From Micavibrio sp. (GTDB taxonomy: Bacteria; Pseudomonadota; Alphaproteobacteria; Micavibrionales; UBA2020), in the NCBI GenBank assembly GCA_028283745.1, contig JAPWJZ010000006.1, forward strand, positions 186,001 to 250,000: a stretch of DNA of 64,000 nucleotides, read 5' to 3'. Within the stretch, counting starts at the first letter, position 1. Each line of letters begins with the position of its first letter. The position numbers and the translations under genes were made by a program. Positions 8,431 through 16,750 of this stretch are shown here, in pieces. Under the pieces are notes generated by a model, which made no database searches, was not told the origin of the DNA, and was given only the letters and a program-made list of their open reading frames with translations.

Positions 8431-9207
8431 TCAAGGCTTGGGGCCAGCCTTGGTTTTTGGCGTGCGCGGCTTTTTCGGCTGCACATCTTCCAGCTTTACA
8501 CCCATGCGGTCCTCGGAAATGGTAAGGCCGGGCAGGTTGTATTTGTTGCGGAAGTTGCGGGACAGACCGCCGGTGGGGTCCCACCCGCCGCTGACCAGCG
8601 CGGCATCAAGGTGCTTCAGCAGCGTATCGTAAAAAGCCGGCTGCGCATCGCGCCCGTCTGCCAGCTGGTTCATGCTGGCATTGACCGTGATGCTGGTTTC
8701 ATAGCCATCCACGCCCGCAGCCTTGAAAATATCGCGCAGCGTTTTTTCCGGCACGGTGGCGGCAATGTTCGCTTTTTCGCCGTGCATGAATTTCAGGTAA
8801 TCGAGAAACTTGAAGTAATCGTGGCCTTCCAGCACGAATTCGCGCGCAATATCTACCTTCAAGGGGTCCACCTTGCCGTTTTTATCAAACATGCAGGCGG
8901 GTACAACCTGCAGGCCTTCGATTTGGATCAGCAATACCTGCCCTGCTTCGGCCTGCGTAATGTAAGCCGCGGGCGTCATGTTCAGGCGCGCCGCTGCATC
9001 ATCAAGCGACAGCAGGTCGGGCTGCTTCAGCCGTTTCATGCCTTCGGCGTAAAGGCGCGTATAGGTATCTTCGCCCGCATAAAGCTTTGCCAGCTTGTCG
9101 TTTTTGTCCTGCCGTTTTGCTTCCACCTGCTTCAGCACGGTTGCGAGCGGGGCGACGGGTTTGAAAATCATGGTGCCGTCATAGGGCGTGGGGGCGGTAT
9201 AGGGCAT
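8431..9207 (-). CDS. Conserved hypothetical protein, possible antitoxin-like helical segment
   Basis: 258 residues from ATG at 9207, chosen over an in-frame ATG 12 codons upstream because GAGAAA lies in the right place before it. I do not recognise a named family. A helical N-terminal part is followed by LSLDDAAARLNMTPAAYI, which looks like a helix-turn-helix, and then VVPACMFDKNGKV. That order resembles an MbcA/ParS/Xre-type antitoxin arrangement, but the similarity is weak. The middle is helical and acidic (EGHDYFKFLDYLKFM) and the C terminus is a Lys/Pro-rich tail. No signal peptide or membrane span. No toxin-like partner is adjacent. Confidence 0.6.
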   Translation of the reverse strand: MPYTAPTPYDGTMIFKPVAPLATVLKQVEAKRQDKNDKLAKLYAGEDTYTRLYAEGMKRLKQPDLLSLDDAAARLNMTPAAYITQAEAGQVLLIQIEGLQVVPACMFDKNGKVDPLKVDIAREFVLEGHDYFKFLDYLKFMHGEKANIAATVPEKTLRDIFKAAGVDGYETSITVNASMNQLADGRDAQPAFYDTLLKHLDAALVSGGWDPTGGLSRNFRNKYNLPGLTISEDRMGVKLEDVQPKKPRTPKTKAGPKP

Positions 9208-9291
9208 GGCGTTTCTCTTTATGGGCTGTTTATATAAAGCCAACTTATGCTCAGAATGAGCCTATGTCAATACCCTTTAAAACCTTATAAA

Positions 9292-9654
9292 TCAGCGCTT
9301 TTTTGACAGAAACGCTGCAGCATATTCATCCGCGTCAAAGCCGAGGATGATTCCCTTCTCTGTCACAATCAGCGGACGTTTGACGAGCGACGGGTTTTCA
9401 AGCGCCAGTTTCAGCGCGCTGGCGGCTGTTGTTTTCTCCTTCACATCATCCGGCAGGGCGCGCCACGTGGTGCCCTTGCGGTTGATGACACTGTCCCAGC
9501 CTTTTTCATCGAAGGCGCGTTGCAGCACGGCTTTCTCCGCGCCCTGCTTTTTGTAATCGTGGAAGGTATATTCAACGCCCTTGGCATCCAGCCACGCGAA
9601 GGCTTTTTTCATCGTGTCGCAGTTCTTGATGCCGTAAACGGTCAGGGTGGCCAT
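9292..9654 (-). CDS. ArsC/Spx/YffB-family thioredoxin-fold protein
   Basis: 120 residues from ATG at 9654 (an in-frame ATG also lies at 9669). The protein opens with the family signature TVYGIKNCDTMKK, with the single redox Cys at residue 12, and has the later motif LVKRPLIV, where the Arg shapes the active site. These match the YffB/ArsC-like thioredoxin fold. With one N-terminal Cys and no arsenate operon nearby, a glutathione-dependent reductase of unknown substrate (YffB type) is more likely than arsenate reductase. It is divergent from the pirin gene, with 74 bases between starts. Confidence 0.85.
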   Translation of the reverse strand: MATLTVYGIKNCDTMKKAFAWLDAKGVEYTFHDYKKQGAEKAVLQRAFDEKGWDSVINRKGTTWRALPDDVKEKTTAASALKLALENPSLVKRPLIVTEKGIILGFDADEYAAAFLSKKR

Positions 9655-9687
9655 GGCGCGGTCTTTCATGTTGAATAATTATTGCTG

Positions 9688-9693
9688 TATAAT
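9688..9693 (+). promoter_or_regulatory. Candidate -10 box for the pirin gene
   Basis: A perfect TATAAT lies 35 bases before the pirin ATG. Seventeen bases upstream sits TTCATG, a poor -35 match, so this may be a weak or activator-dependent promoter. It is the only consensus -10 in the 74-base divergent spacer. Confidence 0.4.
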
Positions 9694-9728
9694 ACCGCCG
9701 GAAACCAAAAGTCAAAAGGTTATAAACC

Positions 9729-10601
9729 ATGAGTTTGATCGAGCTTGTCATTCCCCCGCGCGAGGCGGATATTGGCGGCCTTGCCGTGCGCCGCCTGCTG
9801 CCCTATTACAAGCGCCGCATGGTGGGCCCGTTTATTTTCCTCGACCACATGGGGCCAAAATCGTTCGAGGCGGCTTCGGGCATTGATGTAAAGCCCCACC
9901 CGCATATCGGCCTTTCCACGCTTACCTATTTATTCTCCGGCAATATCATGCACCGCGATTCCATCGGCACGGTGCAGGAAATTTCGGCAGGCGCGGTGAA
10001 CTGGATGACGGCGGGCAGCGGCATTGCCCATTCGGAGCGCACCTCAGCCACCGAACGCAGCATCCCCCACGACCTGCACGGACTGCAAAGCTGGATTGCG
10101 CTGCCGAAGGAATGCGAAGAGCAAGCCCCTGAATTCAGTCATTACGCCGCGGACAGCCTGCCCGCGTTTGATATTTCCGGCATCACCGTAAAGCTGATTG
10201 CGGGCGAAGCCTATGGCCATACCGCGCCCGTTAAAACATACAGCCCGCTATTTTATGCGGAGGTGCATTTGCAGCCCGGCCAGTCATTAAAAATGCCGGG
10301 CGGCTACCGCGATACCGCGTTGTATGTCATCAGCGGTCGCCTGCGCATCGGCGGCACAGAAGTAGAACCGCATACCCTGCCCGTTTTCCTGCCGGCAGAT
10401 GCCGCGGCGATTGAAGCGTTAACCCCTGCGCATATCATGCTGATGGGCGGTGACCCGTTATCTGAACCGCGATTCATCTGGTGGAATTTCGTTTCAAGCT
10501 CGCAGGAACGGCTGGAACAGGCGAAGGCCGACTGGCTTGAAAACCGTTTCGCCCATATCCCCGGCGAGCATGATTTTGTGCCGCTGCCGAAAGGCCCGTA
10601 A
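9729..10601 (+). CDS. Pirin-family bicupin protein
   Basis: 290 residues, the normal pirin length. The N-terminal cupin holds the metal ligands expected for pirins: H57 and H59 in PHPHIG, H101 and E103 in GIAHSE. GPFIFLDHMGP and MTAGSGIAHSE are strong family signatures. The C-terminal cupin (ALYVISGRLRIGG) is the usual non-catalytic partner. Bacterial pirins include quercetin 2,3-dioxygenase (YhhW) and regulators of pyruvate metabolism; the role here cannot be told from sequence. It is convergent with the methyltransferase fusion, 1 base apart. Confidence 0.92.
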   Translation: MSLIELVIPPREADIGGLAVRRLLPYYKRRMVGPFIFLDHMGPKSFEAASGIDVKPHPHIGLSTLTYLFSGNIMHRDSIGTVQEISAGAVNWMTAGSGIAHSERTSATERSIPHDLHGLQSWIALPKECEEQAPEFSHYAADSLPAFDISGITVKLIAGEAYGHTAPVKTYSPLFYAEVHLQPGQSLKMPGGYRDTALYVISGRLRIGGTEVEPHTLPVFLPADAAAIEALTPAHIMLMGGDPLSEPRFIWWNFVSSSQERLEQAKADWLENRFAHIPGEHDFVPLPKGP

Positions 10602-10602
10602 C

Positions 10603-11466
10603 CTATATGGCGCCTTCAAGTTCCAGCAATTGCTTTTTGCGCGGCAAACTCCAGCGGTAACCCGCCAGTTTTCCGCTGCTGCTAATGACACGGTGACACG
10701 GAATAAGCAGGGCGATTTTATTGCGCGCACAGGCGGTCGCAACCGCGCGCACGGCGTCGGGCTTGCCCACGGCCTTCGCCACATCTGTATAGCTGCGGGT
10801 TTTTCCCATCGGAATAGTTTGCAAATAACGCCAGACCTGCGCCTGAAAGGCAGTGCCCTGAATATCCAGCGGCAACTTCGGCAGTGCGCTGCGGCCTTGC
10901 AAATATTCGTTCAATGCCGCCATCCATTGCTTTAATTCCGCGCCAGTTCCCTTTGCGCCTTTGTGCAGCGTGGCGGCAGGGAATTCTGACTGCAGGCCGT
11001 CAACCAGCATCGCCGCGTCATCCCCCAGCTCAACCGCGCAAATACCGCGTTCCGTGGCTGCCATCAGCAGCAATCCCACGGGGGTTTTTGCGGTGGCGTA
11101 ATAAATATCCAAACCCGCGCCGTGCCGGCGGTATTGCCCCGGCGTCATGCCAAGGCGGCTATTCACCTGCCCGTAGACGCGGCTGGAAGAACCAAAGCCC
11201 GCGTCATAAATTGCACCGGTCACACCCACCTTGCCCTTCAGGTTTTTCTTCAACGTCTTCAGCCGGAATGCCTCCTGATACTGGCGGGGGGACAGGCCGA
11301 CAACAGCCTTGAACCGTCGCTGCAGATGCGTGGGGCTTAAATGCGCCTGCGCCGCCAGTTCTGCCAGCGGCAGGGCGGCATCGCTATGCTGTTCAATGTA
11401 GCGGCACAACGCCGCCATCAGGCGGGTTTCGGCTTCGGTTACTGTCGCGTTTTTGTGTTTCATCAT
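10603..11466 (-). CDS. AraC-type regulator fused to O6-methylguanine-DNA methyltransferase (Ada-like, lacking the N-terminal Ada domain)
   Basis: 287 residues. Residues about 15-110 form an AraC helix-turn-helix pair (LAELAAQAHLSPTHLQRRFK, then GFGSSSRVYG). Residues about 120-287 are an alkyltransferase domain with the suicide Cys257 in PCHRVI and the following GYRW. This equals the second and third parts of E. coli Ada; the Cys4-zinc methylphosphotriester domain that senses damage is absent. The protein should repair O6-alkylguanine and may regulate genes, but not by the classical Ada switch. No alkB or alkA homologue is adjacent. Confidence 0.93.
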   Translation of the reverse strand: MMKHKNATVTEAETRLMAALCRYIEQHSDAALPLAELAAQAHLSPTHLQRRFKAVVGLSPRQYQEAFRLKTLKKNLKGKVGVTGAIYDAGFGSSSRVYGQVNSRLGMTPGQYRRHGAGLDIYYATAKTPVGLLLMAATERGICAVELGDDAAMLVDGLQSEFPAATLHKGAKGTGAELKQWMAALNEYLQGRSALPKLPLDIQGTAFQAQVWRYLQTIPMGKTRSYTDVAKAVGKPDAVRAVATACARNKIALLIPCHRVISSSGKLAGYRWSLPRKKQLLELEGAI

Positions 11467-11533
11467 GCTATTCTAACGCCGGATGCCGCTTTGGAATATC
11501 CGAATCTTGCGGTGCAAAAAGGCCTTTAAAAAC

Positions 11534-12067
11534 ATGCCGTCACTCTATCAACGCCTTCTTGGGGAACGCTTTAGCACCCTGCCCGCAGCCGTGCAGGCGC
11601 TGCACGACCTGCAGGCCGACATAGAATATGCCGGCACCTGCGATGTAACGCGCGGCAGCAACCCCTTTTGCCGGTTTATTTGCGCCCTCATGCAACTGCC
11701 CCCCGCCGGACAGGCACAAGCCCTGCGCGTGCAGTTCCGCGCCGATCACGGGCGGGAGCATTGGACGCGTATTTTCGGCACCAAAAAATTCTATTCCCTC
11801 CAATATGCGCAGAGTGAATTGCTGTTTGAAAAAATCAACATCATCACTCTCGCCTTTCAGGTCACGGCTGCCCCCGAAAAGCTATCGCTGGCGCTGCGGC
11901 AGGTTTACCTGCTCGGCCTGCCCGTCGGCAGCATCTTCCGCCCGCAGGTAACGGCGGATGAATATGCGGAAGGCGATATTTTTAAAGTGCGCGTGCATGT
12001 CACGCTGCCGCTGTTCGGCCTGCTGGTGCGCTATGCCGGCAGCCTGGCCAAAGCTTCCGGCGGATGA
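11534..12067 (+). CDS. DUF4166-domain protein
   Basis: 177 residues from ATG at 11534; the frame is open 17 codons further up but an AAGG-type site and the family start favour MPSLYQRLLG. The sequence (LPAAVQALHDL, then SNPFCRFICALMQLPPAG, then HWTRIFG) follows the DUF4166 pattern, which often forms the C-terminal part of saccharopine-reductase-like proteins or stands alone. Function is unknown. Its last 37 bases overlap the end of the convergent FAD monooxygenase gene. Confidence 0.7.
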   Translation: MPSLYQRLLGERFSTLPAAVQALHDLQADIEYAGTCDVTRGSNPFCRFICALMQLPPAGQAQALRVQFRADHGREHWTRIFGTKKFYSLQYAQSELLFEKINIITLAFQVTAAPEKLSLALRQVYLLGLPVGSIFRPQVTADEYAEGDIFKVRVHVTLPLFGLLVRYAGSLAKASGG

Positions 12068-13302
12068 TTTTTGCGCACATCGTAACCGGGGTGCCACTTG
12101 CCGGGGTTCAGGTGCGTCAGGGGCCCCGTCTTTACGCCCGCAAAGGTGCGCAGCATGTGTGTTTTGGTGAACGGCACCCTGCCCATCAGGCCGAACGTAT
12201 TATCGCGCAGCCATGCGGCGCAGCTGCTGTCGGACTGGAAGAACGGCGTTAGCGCGCGGCTTGCCAGCTGGTAAAAATACGTGTGCGAATGACGGGCGCG
12301 GGTATAGGCATCAAGCGCGGCATTCACGCCGTTGTTATCGCGCAGGCTCAAGGCCAGCATCATGGAATCCACAAGGCCAAGATTAGCGCCCTGCCCCAGC
12401 TGCGGGCTGGTGGAATGCGCGGCATCCCCAATAAAAACGATCCGGTCGCCGTGCCACGGCTTTACGATAACGTCGTTATACTGCGCGAAGGTTAAATCAT
12501 CCACCGTCTTGAACTGGTCGACAAAGGGCTGAATTTCCGGCCAGTAGTGATGCACTTTTGCCTTCCATGCATCAATGCCGTCTTCGCGCCACTGCGCATA
12601 ACTATGCGCGGGCAGGCTCCAGAAAAAGGTGAGCGATTTTTCATTGTCCTGCGGACGGCGGCCAATGGCGAGCAGGCCGATCATGATTTTAGCGCCGTCA
12701 AACCGCTGGCGCAGATAATCCTGCCCGAAGGCCTGCCCCGGGTCTGCGCATACGCCCCAGACCGCGCCGTACGGATACGGCTTATCCAGCTTGATGCGCG
12801 CGTATTTTGACCGCAGGCCGGACCGCATGCCGCTTGCATCCACCACTAAATCAAACGGGCCGTATTGCCGGCCGTTTTTTGCCGTGATGGTGCGTTTATC
12901 CGCCACCAGCGCGGTATCAACAATTTCCGCTTCGGTCACAATTTCAATGCGCTGGCGTTGCGCTTCGCCGTACAGAATATTAAACAGCGCGCCGCGGTGA
13001 ATACCTACGCCAAACAGGTGCGGCGCAAGGTCGCGGTAGCTCAGCTCGATGATATTGCGGCCGCTGGCGGTGCGGCCCAGCAGGTTGCTGATTTTTGCGC
13101 CCGTCTCAATCGCCGCGCCATCAAGCCCCAGCACGCCAAGGCAGGCAAGGCCGGTGGGCTGCAGCAGCAGGCCCGCGCCAATGGGCCGCGGCGCTGCAAA
13201 ACGTTCAAACAGCGTTACATCTTGGCCGTCGCGCGTCAGGTACGCGGCCGCCGCCAACCCTGCGGGCCCGCTGCCGATAATGGCGATTTTTTGTGCCTGC
13301 AT
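12031..13302 (-). CDS. FAD-dependent aromatic-ring-hydroxylase-type monooxygenase
   Basis: 423 residues. The N-terminal dinucleotide-binding motif is GSGPAG (residues 10-15), with the acidic end of strand 2 at LFERF. A GDAAHSTSPQLGQGANLG motif at about residues 285-305 is the flavin-ribityl-binding signature of class A flavoprotein hydroxylases (UbiH/PHBH type). Such enzymes hydroxylate aromatic or quinone-like substrates with NAD(P)H and oxygen. The substrate is not evident: the gene stands alone and there is no ubiquinone operon. The 3' end overlaps the DUF4166 gene by 37 bases. Confidence 0.87.
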   Translation of the reverse strand: MQAQKIAIIGSGPAGLAAAAYLTRDGQDVTLFERFAAPRPIGAGLLLQPTGLACLGVLGLDGAAIETGAKISNLLGRTASGRNIIELSYRDLAPHLFGVGIHRGALFNILYGEAQRQRIEIVTEAEIVDTALVADKRTITAKNGRQYGPFDLVVDASGMRSGLRSKYARIKLDKPYPYGAVWGVCADPGQAFGQDYLRQRFDGAKIMIGLLAIGRRPQDNEKSLTFFWSLPAHSYAQWREDGIDAWKAKVHHYWPEIQPFVDQFKTVDDLTFAQYNDVIVKPWHGDRIVFIGDAAHSTSPQLGQGANLGLVDSMMLALSLRDNNGVNAALDAYTRARHSHTYFYQLASRALTPFFQSDSSCAAWLRDNTFGLMGRVPFTKTHMLRTFAGVKTGPLTHLNPGKWHPGYDVRKNHPPEALARLPA

Positions 13303-13486
13303 TGCCCTTTTTACCCCGTGCTTATCGCTGAAAGCATAGCCGCCCCGCCCCTTTTAAACCAGCCGTTTGAGAGGATATAAACAGATTATGTGAATGTTTT
13401 TGTGCAGTACAACACCAGCGCGAAAAAGCCTATGATGATTCCATCATTCATCATCAGCACGGCCAAGACGCGAAGGAACATGCGCC

Positions 13487-14398
13487 ATGAAATACATCTA
13501 CGACAAAATCACGCCCGAGATGGAGCCCTTGAAAGTCGCGGTTGTTCACCCCGTTGATGAAAATTCGCTGCGCGGCGCATTTGAAGCGGCGGCGGCAAAA
13601 CTTATCGTGCCCATCCTCGTCGGGCCGGAACAGAAAATCCGCAAGGCGGCGGCGGATGCGAACATCGATATTTCCGGCTTCGAAATTGTGCCAACAGAGC
13701 ATAGCCACGCTTCCGCCGAAGCCGCCGTGAAACTGGTGAAGGACGGCAAGGCCGAAGCCCTGATGAAAGGCAAAATCAGCACGGATGAATTCCTGACCCC
13801 GGTGGTCGCGAAAGAAAACGGCCTGCGCACCGACCGCCGCATGAGCCACGTTTTCATCATGCAGGACCCCGATTACCACAAGCCGCTGTATATTACCGAT
13901 GCCGCCATGAACATCGCGCCCGATCTGGCTGCGAAAAAAGACATCATCCAGAACGCGATTGATTTGTTCTGGACGATTGAAGGGCGGGAGCCGAAAGTCG
14001 CCATCCTCGCCGCCACCGAAAAGGTGGAAGAAAAGCAGCAGGCAACGCTGGATGCCGCTGCGCTGACGGTTATGGCGCTGCGCGGCCAGATCACCGGCGC
14101 AAAGGTTGAAGGCCCGTTTGCCTTTGATAACGCCATTTCAAAAAAATCCGCCAAGCTGAAGGACATTTTCTCGGATGTTGCGGGCGATGCGGATATTCTT
14201 GTCTTCCCCGACATGGCTTCCGGCAATATCTATTTCAAGTCGCGCACCTTCCTGTCGTCCGCGCCGCTCGGCGGCATTGTGGTGGGGGCGCGCACGCCCA
14301 TCATCCTCAACAGCCGTTCGGCAGAAGCGGAAGAACGCAAAGCTTCCGCGGCTATCGCGCTGGTGAACGCCCGCAACCCCAACCGCCCGAAACCGTAA
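13487..14398 (+). CDS. pta: Phosphate acetyl/butyryltransferase (phosphotransacetylase)
   Basis: 303 residues, a single PTA_PTB catalytic domain (VGPEQKIRKAA, KDGKAEALMKGKISTDEFL, DMASGNIYFK). It lacks the N-terminal DRTGG/BioD-like region of long Pta enzymes. It converts acetyl-CoA (or another short acyl-CoA) and phosphate to acyl-phosphate and CoA. AAGGA precedes the ATG. Its TAA stop overlaps the acetate kinase ATG by one base, so the pair is translationally coupled and acetyl phosphate is the natural product. The butyryl alternative cannot be excluded from sequence alone. Confidence 0.92.
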   Translation: MKYIYDKITPEMEPLKVAVVHPVDENSLRGAFEAAAAKLIVPILVGPEQKIRKAAADANIDISGFEIVPTEHSHASAEAAVKLVKDGKAEALMKGKISTDEFLTPVVAKENGLRTDRRMSHVFIMQDPDYHKPLYITDAAMNIAPDLAAKKDIIQNAIDLFWTIEGREPKVAILAATEKVEEKQQATLDAAALTVMALRGQITGAKVEGPFAFDNAISKKSAKLKDIFSDVAGDADILVFPDMASGNIYFKSRTFLSSAPLGGIVVGARTPIILNSRSAEAEERKASAAIALVNARNPNRPKP

Positions 14399-15534
14399 TG
14401 ACCGCCGAAACCTACCTTGTCATCAATGCCGGTTCTTCCACCATCAAGTACGCGCTGTACGATGCGAATACCCTTGCCCTGCTGGAAAAGAAGACGCTGG
14501 AAATGGCCGACAAGGCTGGCTATGACGCGGCTTTCAATGACCTGCTGAAGCTTGTCGAAGACCGCAACGTAAAGGGCGTGGCCCACCGCGTTGTCCACGG
14601 CGGGCGGGATTATGCCGCCCCGCAAAAGCTGGATGATAAAGTGCTGGCGGATTTAGAGGCGTTAACGCCGCTTGCGCCCCTGCACCAGCCGCATAACCTG
14701 AAGCCCGCAAAGCTGGTGATGGATAAATTCCCGAACCTGCCGCAAGTTGCGTGTTTCGATACCGCCTTTCACCGCACCCAGCCGCGCCTGAACCAGCTTT
14801 ACGCCCTGCCGAAAGACCTGACGGATGAAGGCGTTTTGCGCTACGGCTTTCATGGTTCGTCGTATGAATATATTGCCGCCGTCCTGCCCGCTATTGCGGG
14901 AGATGACATTGCCAAAGGCCGCGTCATTGTTGCGCACCTCGGCAGCGGCGCCAGCGTTTGCGCCATGAAGGACGGCAAAAGCGTGGCCAGCAGCATGGGC
15001 TTTACGCCGCTGGACGGGTTGATGATGGGCACCCGCACCGGTGCCATCGACCCCGGCGTGCCGCTGTATTTGATGGAGCAAAAAGGCCTTTCCGCCAAAA
15101 GCATTTCCGATATCTTCCAGAAGCATTCCGGATTAAAAGGCGTTTCCGGCGGCATCAGCAACGATATGCGCGTGCTGCTGAACAGCCCCGCACCGGAAGC
15201 GAAGGAAGCGGTTGACCTGTTCTGCCTTTACGCCGCCCGGCAAATCGCCGCCCTCACGGTTGACCTTGGCGGGCTGGACGCGCTGGTTTTCACCGCAGGC
15301 ATTGGCGAAAATTCCGGCATTATCCGTGAAAAAATCTGCGGGCACCTCAAGCACCTTGGCGTAACGACGGACGCCAAACTCAACGCCGCCAATGGCCCCG
15401 CGATACACGATGCCGCTGGCAGCATTGCCGTCTACGTCATTAAAACGAACGAAGAATTGATGATGGCGCGGCATATTGACGCCGTCATCCAACGTCCGCC
15501 GGCACCAAAACCGCCGCAGGCTCCCAAAATATAG
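14398..15534 (+). CDS. ackA: Acetate kinase
   Basis: 378 residues, slightly shorter than the usual 400. ASKHA-fold motifs are all present: phosphate loop VINAGSSTIKYAL at the start, FHGSSYEYI with the catalytic His, the GTRTGAIDPG Arg/Asp site and AGIGENSGIIRE near the end. It interconverts acetyl phosphate + ADP with acetate + ATP. Coupled by a one-base overlap to the phosphotransacetylase gene, it completes the Pta-AckA acetate/overflow pathway and controls the acetyl-phosphate pool. The C terminus ends in a Pro/Lys tail, a feature shared by several proteins in this genome. Confidence 0.96.
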   Translation: MTAETYLVINAGSSTIKYALYDANTLALLEKKTLEMADKAGYDAAFNDLLKLVEDRNVKGVAHRVVHGGRDYAAPQKLDDKVLADLEALTPLAPLHQPHNLKPAKLVMDKFPNLPQVACFDTAFHRTQPRLNQLYALPKDLTDEGVLRYGFHGSSYEYIAAVLPAIAGDDIAKGRVIVAHLGSGASVCAMKDGKSVASSMGFTPLDGLMMGTRTGAIDPGVPLYLMEQKGLSAKSISDIFQKHSGLKGVSGGISNDMRVLLNSPAPEAKEAVDLFCLYAARQIAALTVDLGGLDALVFTAGIGENSGIIREKICGHLKHLGVTTDAKLNAANGPAIHDAAGSIAVYVIKTNEELMMARHIDAVIQRPPAPKPPQAPKI

Positions 15535-15543
15535 ACTGCTTGT

Positions 15544-16113
15544 TTATGGCTTCGGTGCGGGCGTAATTTTTGCCTGCAGCGCCGTGACCTGTTCTTTTAG
15601 CCGCGCCAGTTCGACGGAAACTTCGGGCGGCACTTTTTTCGCGCTGGCCTGAAAATCCTCGATCGAGCTTTTAACGGCGGAAAGCGCGGGCGCATAATCA
15701 GGCCCGGGCTGGCTGGTGCGCGCCATTTCATCAATTTTATCGTCAATCTTGCCAATCTCGGCGCTGATTTTTTTAATGTGCTGCACATTGCGAAGGTCGC
15801 TGTAAAGGCAGCTGATTACTGTAATGGTGCCAACGCCGCCAAGGAACATGACATCCGCAGCAACGCCCACGGCGGCAACGCCCGCGCCTGTCAGCACCAG
15901 AACGGTATTGGCGGTTTTGCTGCGCTTGCTGCTATCCATCATGTCGGCCAGCTTCTCGCGCATCTGCGCCAGGTCGGGCAGGCTTTTGCCCTCTTTCTCC
16001 GTGGGTGAAACGTCCTTGCTACGGCGCAGACGGTTCTTCACGGCCTTCAGCAAGCCCGGCTTGTCGGCGGCATCGGTTGCGGGGCGTTTGAAATAATCGC
16101 GCAGGGGTTTCAC
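15544..16113 (-). CDS. Hypothetical membrane protein with TM hairpin and C-terminal coiled coil
   Basis: 189 residues. A basic N terminus (about 1-60) precedes two hydrophobic segments at about residues 68-105 (TVLVLTGAGVAAVGVAADVMFLGGVGTI-like composition), then a charged helical part rich in Lys, Asp and Ile with heptad character (HIKKISAEIGKIDDKIDEM), and a second helix before a Pro/Lys end. It probably sits in the inner membrane with both ends in the cytoplasm. No family recognised. It is convergent with ackA (9-base gap). Confidence 0.65.
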   Translation of the reverse strand: MKPLRDYFKRPATDAADKPGLLKAVKNRLRRSKDVSPTEKEGKSLPDLAQMREKLADMMDSSKRSKTANTVLVLTGAGVAAVGVAADVMFLGGVGTITVISCLYSDLRNVQHIKKISAEIGKIDDKIDEMARTSQPGPDYAPALSAVKSSIEDFQASAKKVPPEVSVELARLKEQVTALQAKITPAPKP

Positions 16114-16221
16114 GGGGTGATATCTGCCTTGGCTGTTTATGATGGCCGATTTTACAAGGCGACGGGAAAATATGTCAACCCAAAGCGAAGGCTGTTTTTA
16201 ACACTGTTTTTGCTGGTTATT

Positions 16222-16671
16222 TCAGCGCTTCAGCTTTGCCACCAGACGGTCTAGGTGATTGGCAAATTCCTGCCGGTCATGGGCGCTGATGGTGGCGGGG
16301 CCGCCGGTTTCAATGCCACTGCCGCGCAAACTATCCATGAAGTCGCGCATGCCCAGCGTCTGGCGGATATTTTCTGCCGTGTGCAGCCGCCCGCGCGGGT
16401 CAAGCGCATGCGCCGCTTTTTCAACCACGCGCGCCGCCAGCGGAATATCCGCCGTTACCACAATGTCGCCGGCGGTGCAGTTCTCGGCGATATAATCATC
16501 GGCCACGTCCGGCCCCTGCTCCACCTGCTTGAAGCTGATGTAGGGTGAAACCGGAAAGCGGAACCACTGGTTTGCCACCAGCACAATGGGCAGCTGCGTA
16601 CGCTCCGCCACGCGGAACAGGATTTCCTTGATCACTTTCGGACAGGCGTCCGCATCCACCCAGATATTCAT
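16222..16671 (-). CDS. YaiI/YqxD family (DUF188) protein
   Basis: 149 residues from ATG at 16671, picked because the family begins M[10 protein letters not shown]; the frame is open nine codons further up. VDADACP with its acidic residues and Cys, the [11 protein letters not shown] motif and the C-terminal ETGGP are diagnostic for DUF188, a PIN-like nuclease-fold family of unproven function. No clear Shine-Dalgarno is visible. Its promoter must lie between it and the RTX terminator or within the terminator region, since only about 30 bases separate them. Confidence 0.88.
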   Translation of the reverse strand: MNIWVDADACPKVIKEILFRVAERTQLPIVLVANQWFRFPVSPYISFKQVEQGPDVADDYIAENCTAGDIVVTADIPLAARVVEKAAHALDPRGRLHTAENIRQTLGMRDFMDSLRGSGIETGGPATISAHDRQEFANHLDRLVAKLKR

Positions 16672-16699
16672 GGCCAAATAATAGCGCAAACCGCGCATA

Positions 16700-16741
16700 A
16701 AAAAAAGCGGCGGCAGGAATGACCCCGCCGCCGCTTTTTTT
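16700..16741 (-). terminator. Bidirectional Rho-independent terminator after RTX gene 1
   Basis: GCGGCGG (16707-16713) pairs with CCGCCGC (16728-16734), extended by A-run/T-run pairing on both sides (A 16699-16706, T 16735-16741). It lies 10 bases past the RTX stop on the minus strand and is symmetric enough to act in both directions. Confidence 0.88.
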
Positions 16742-16750
16742 CAAAGTTTA

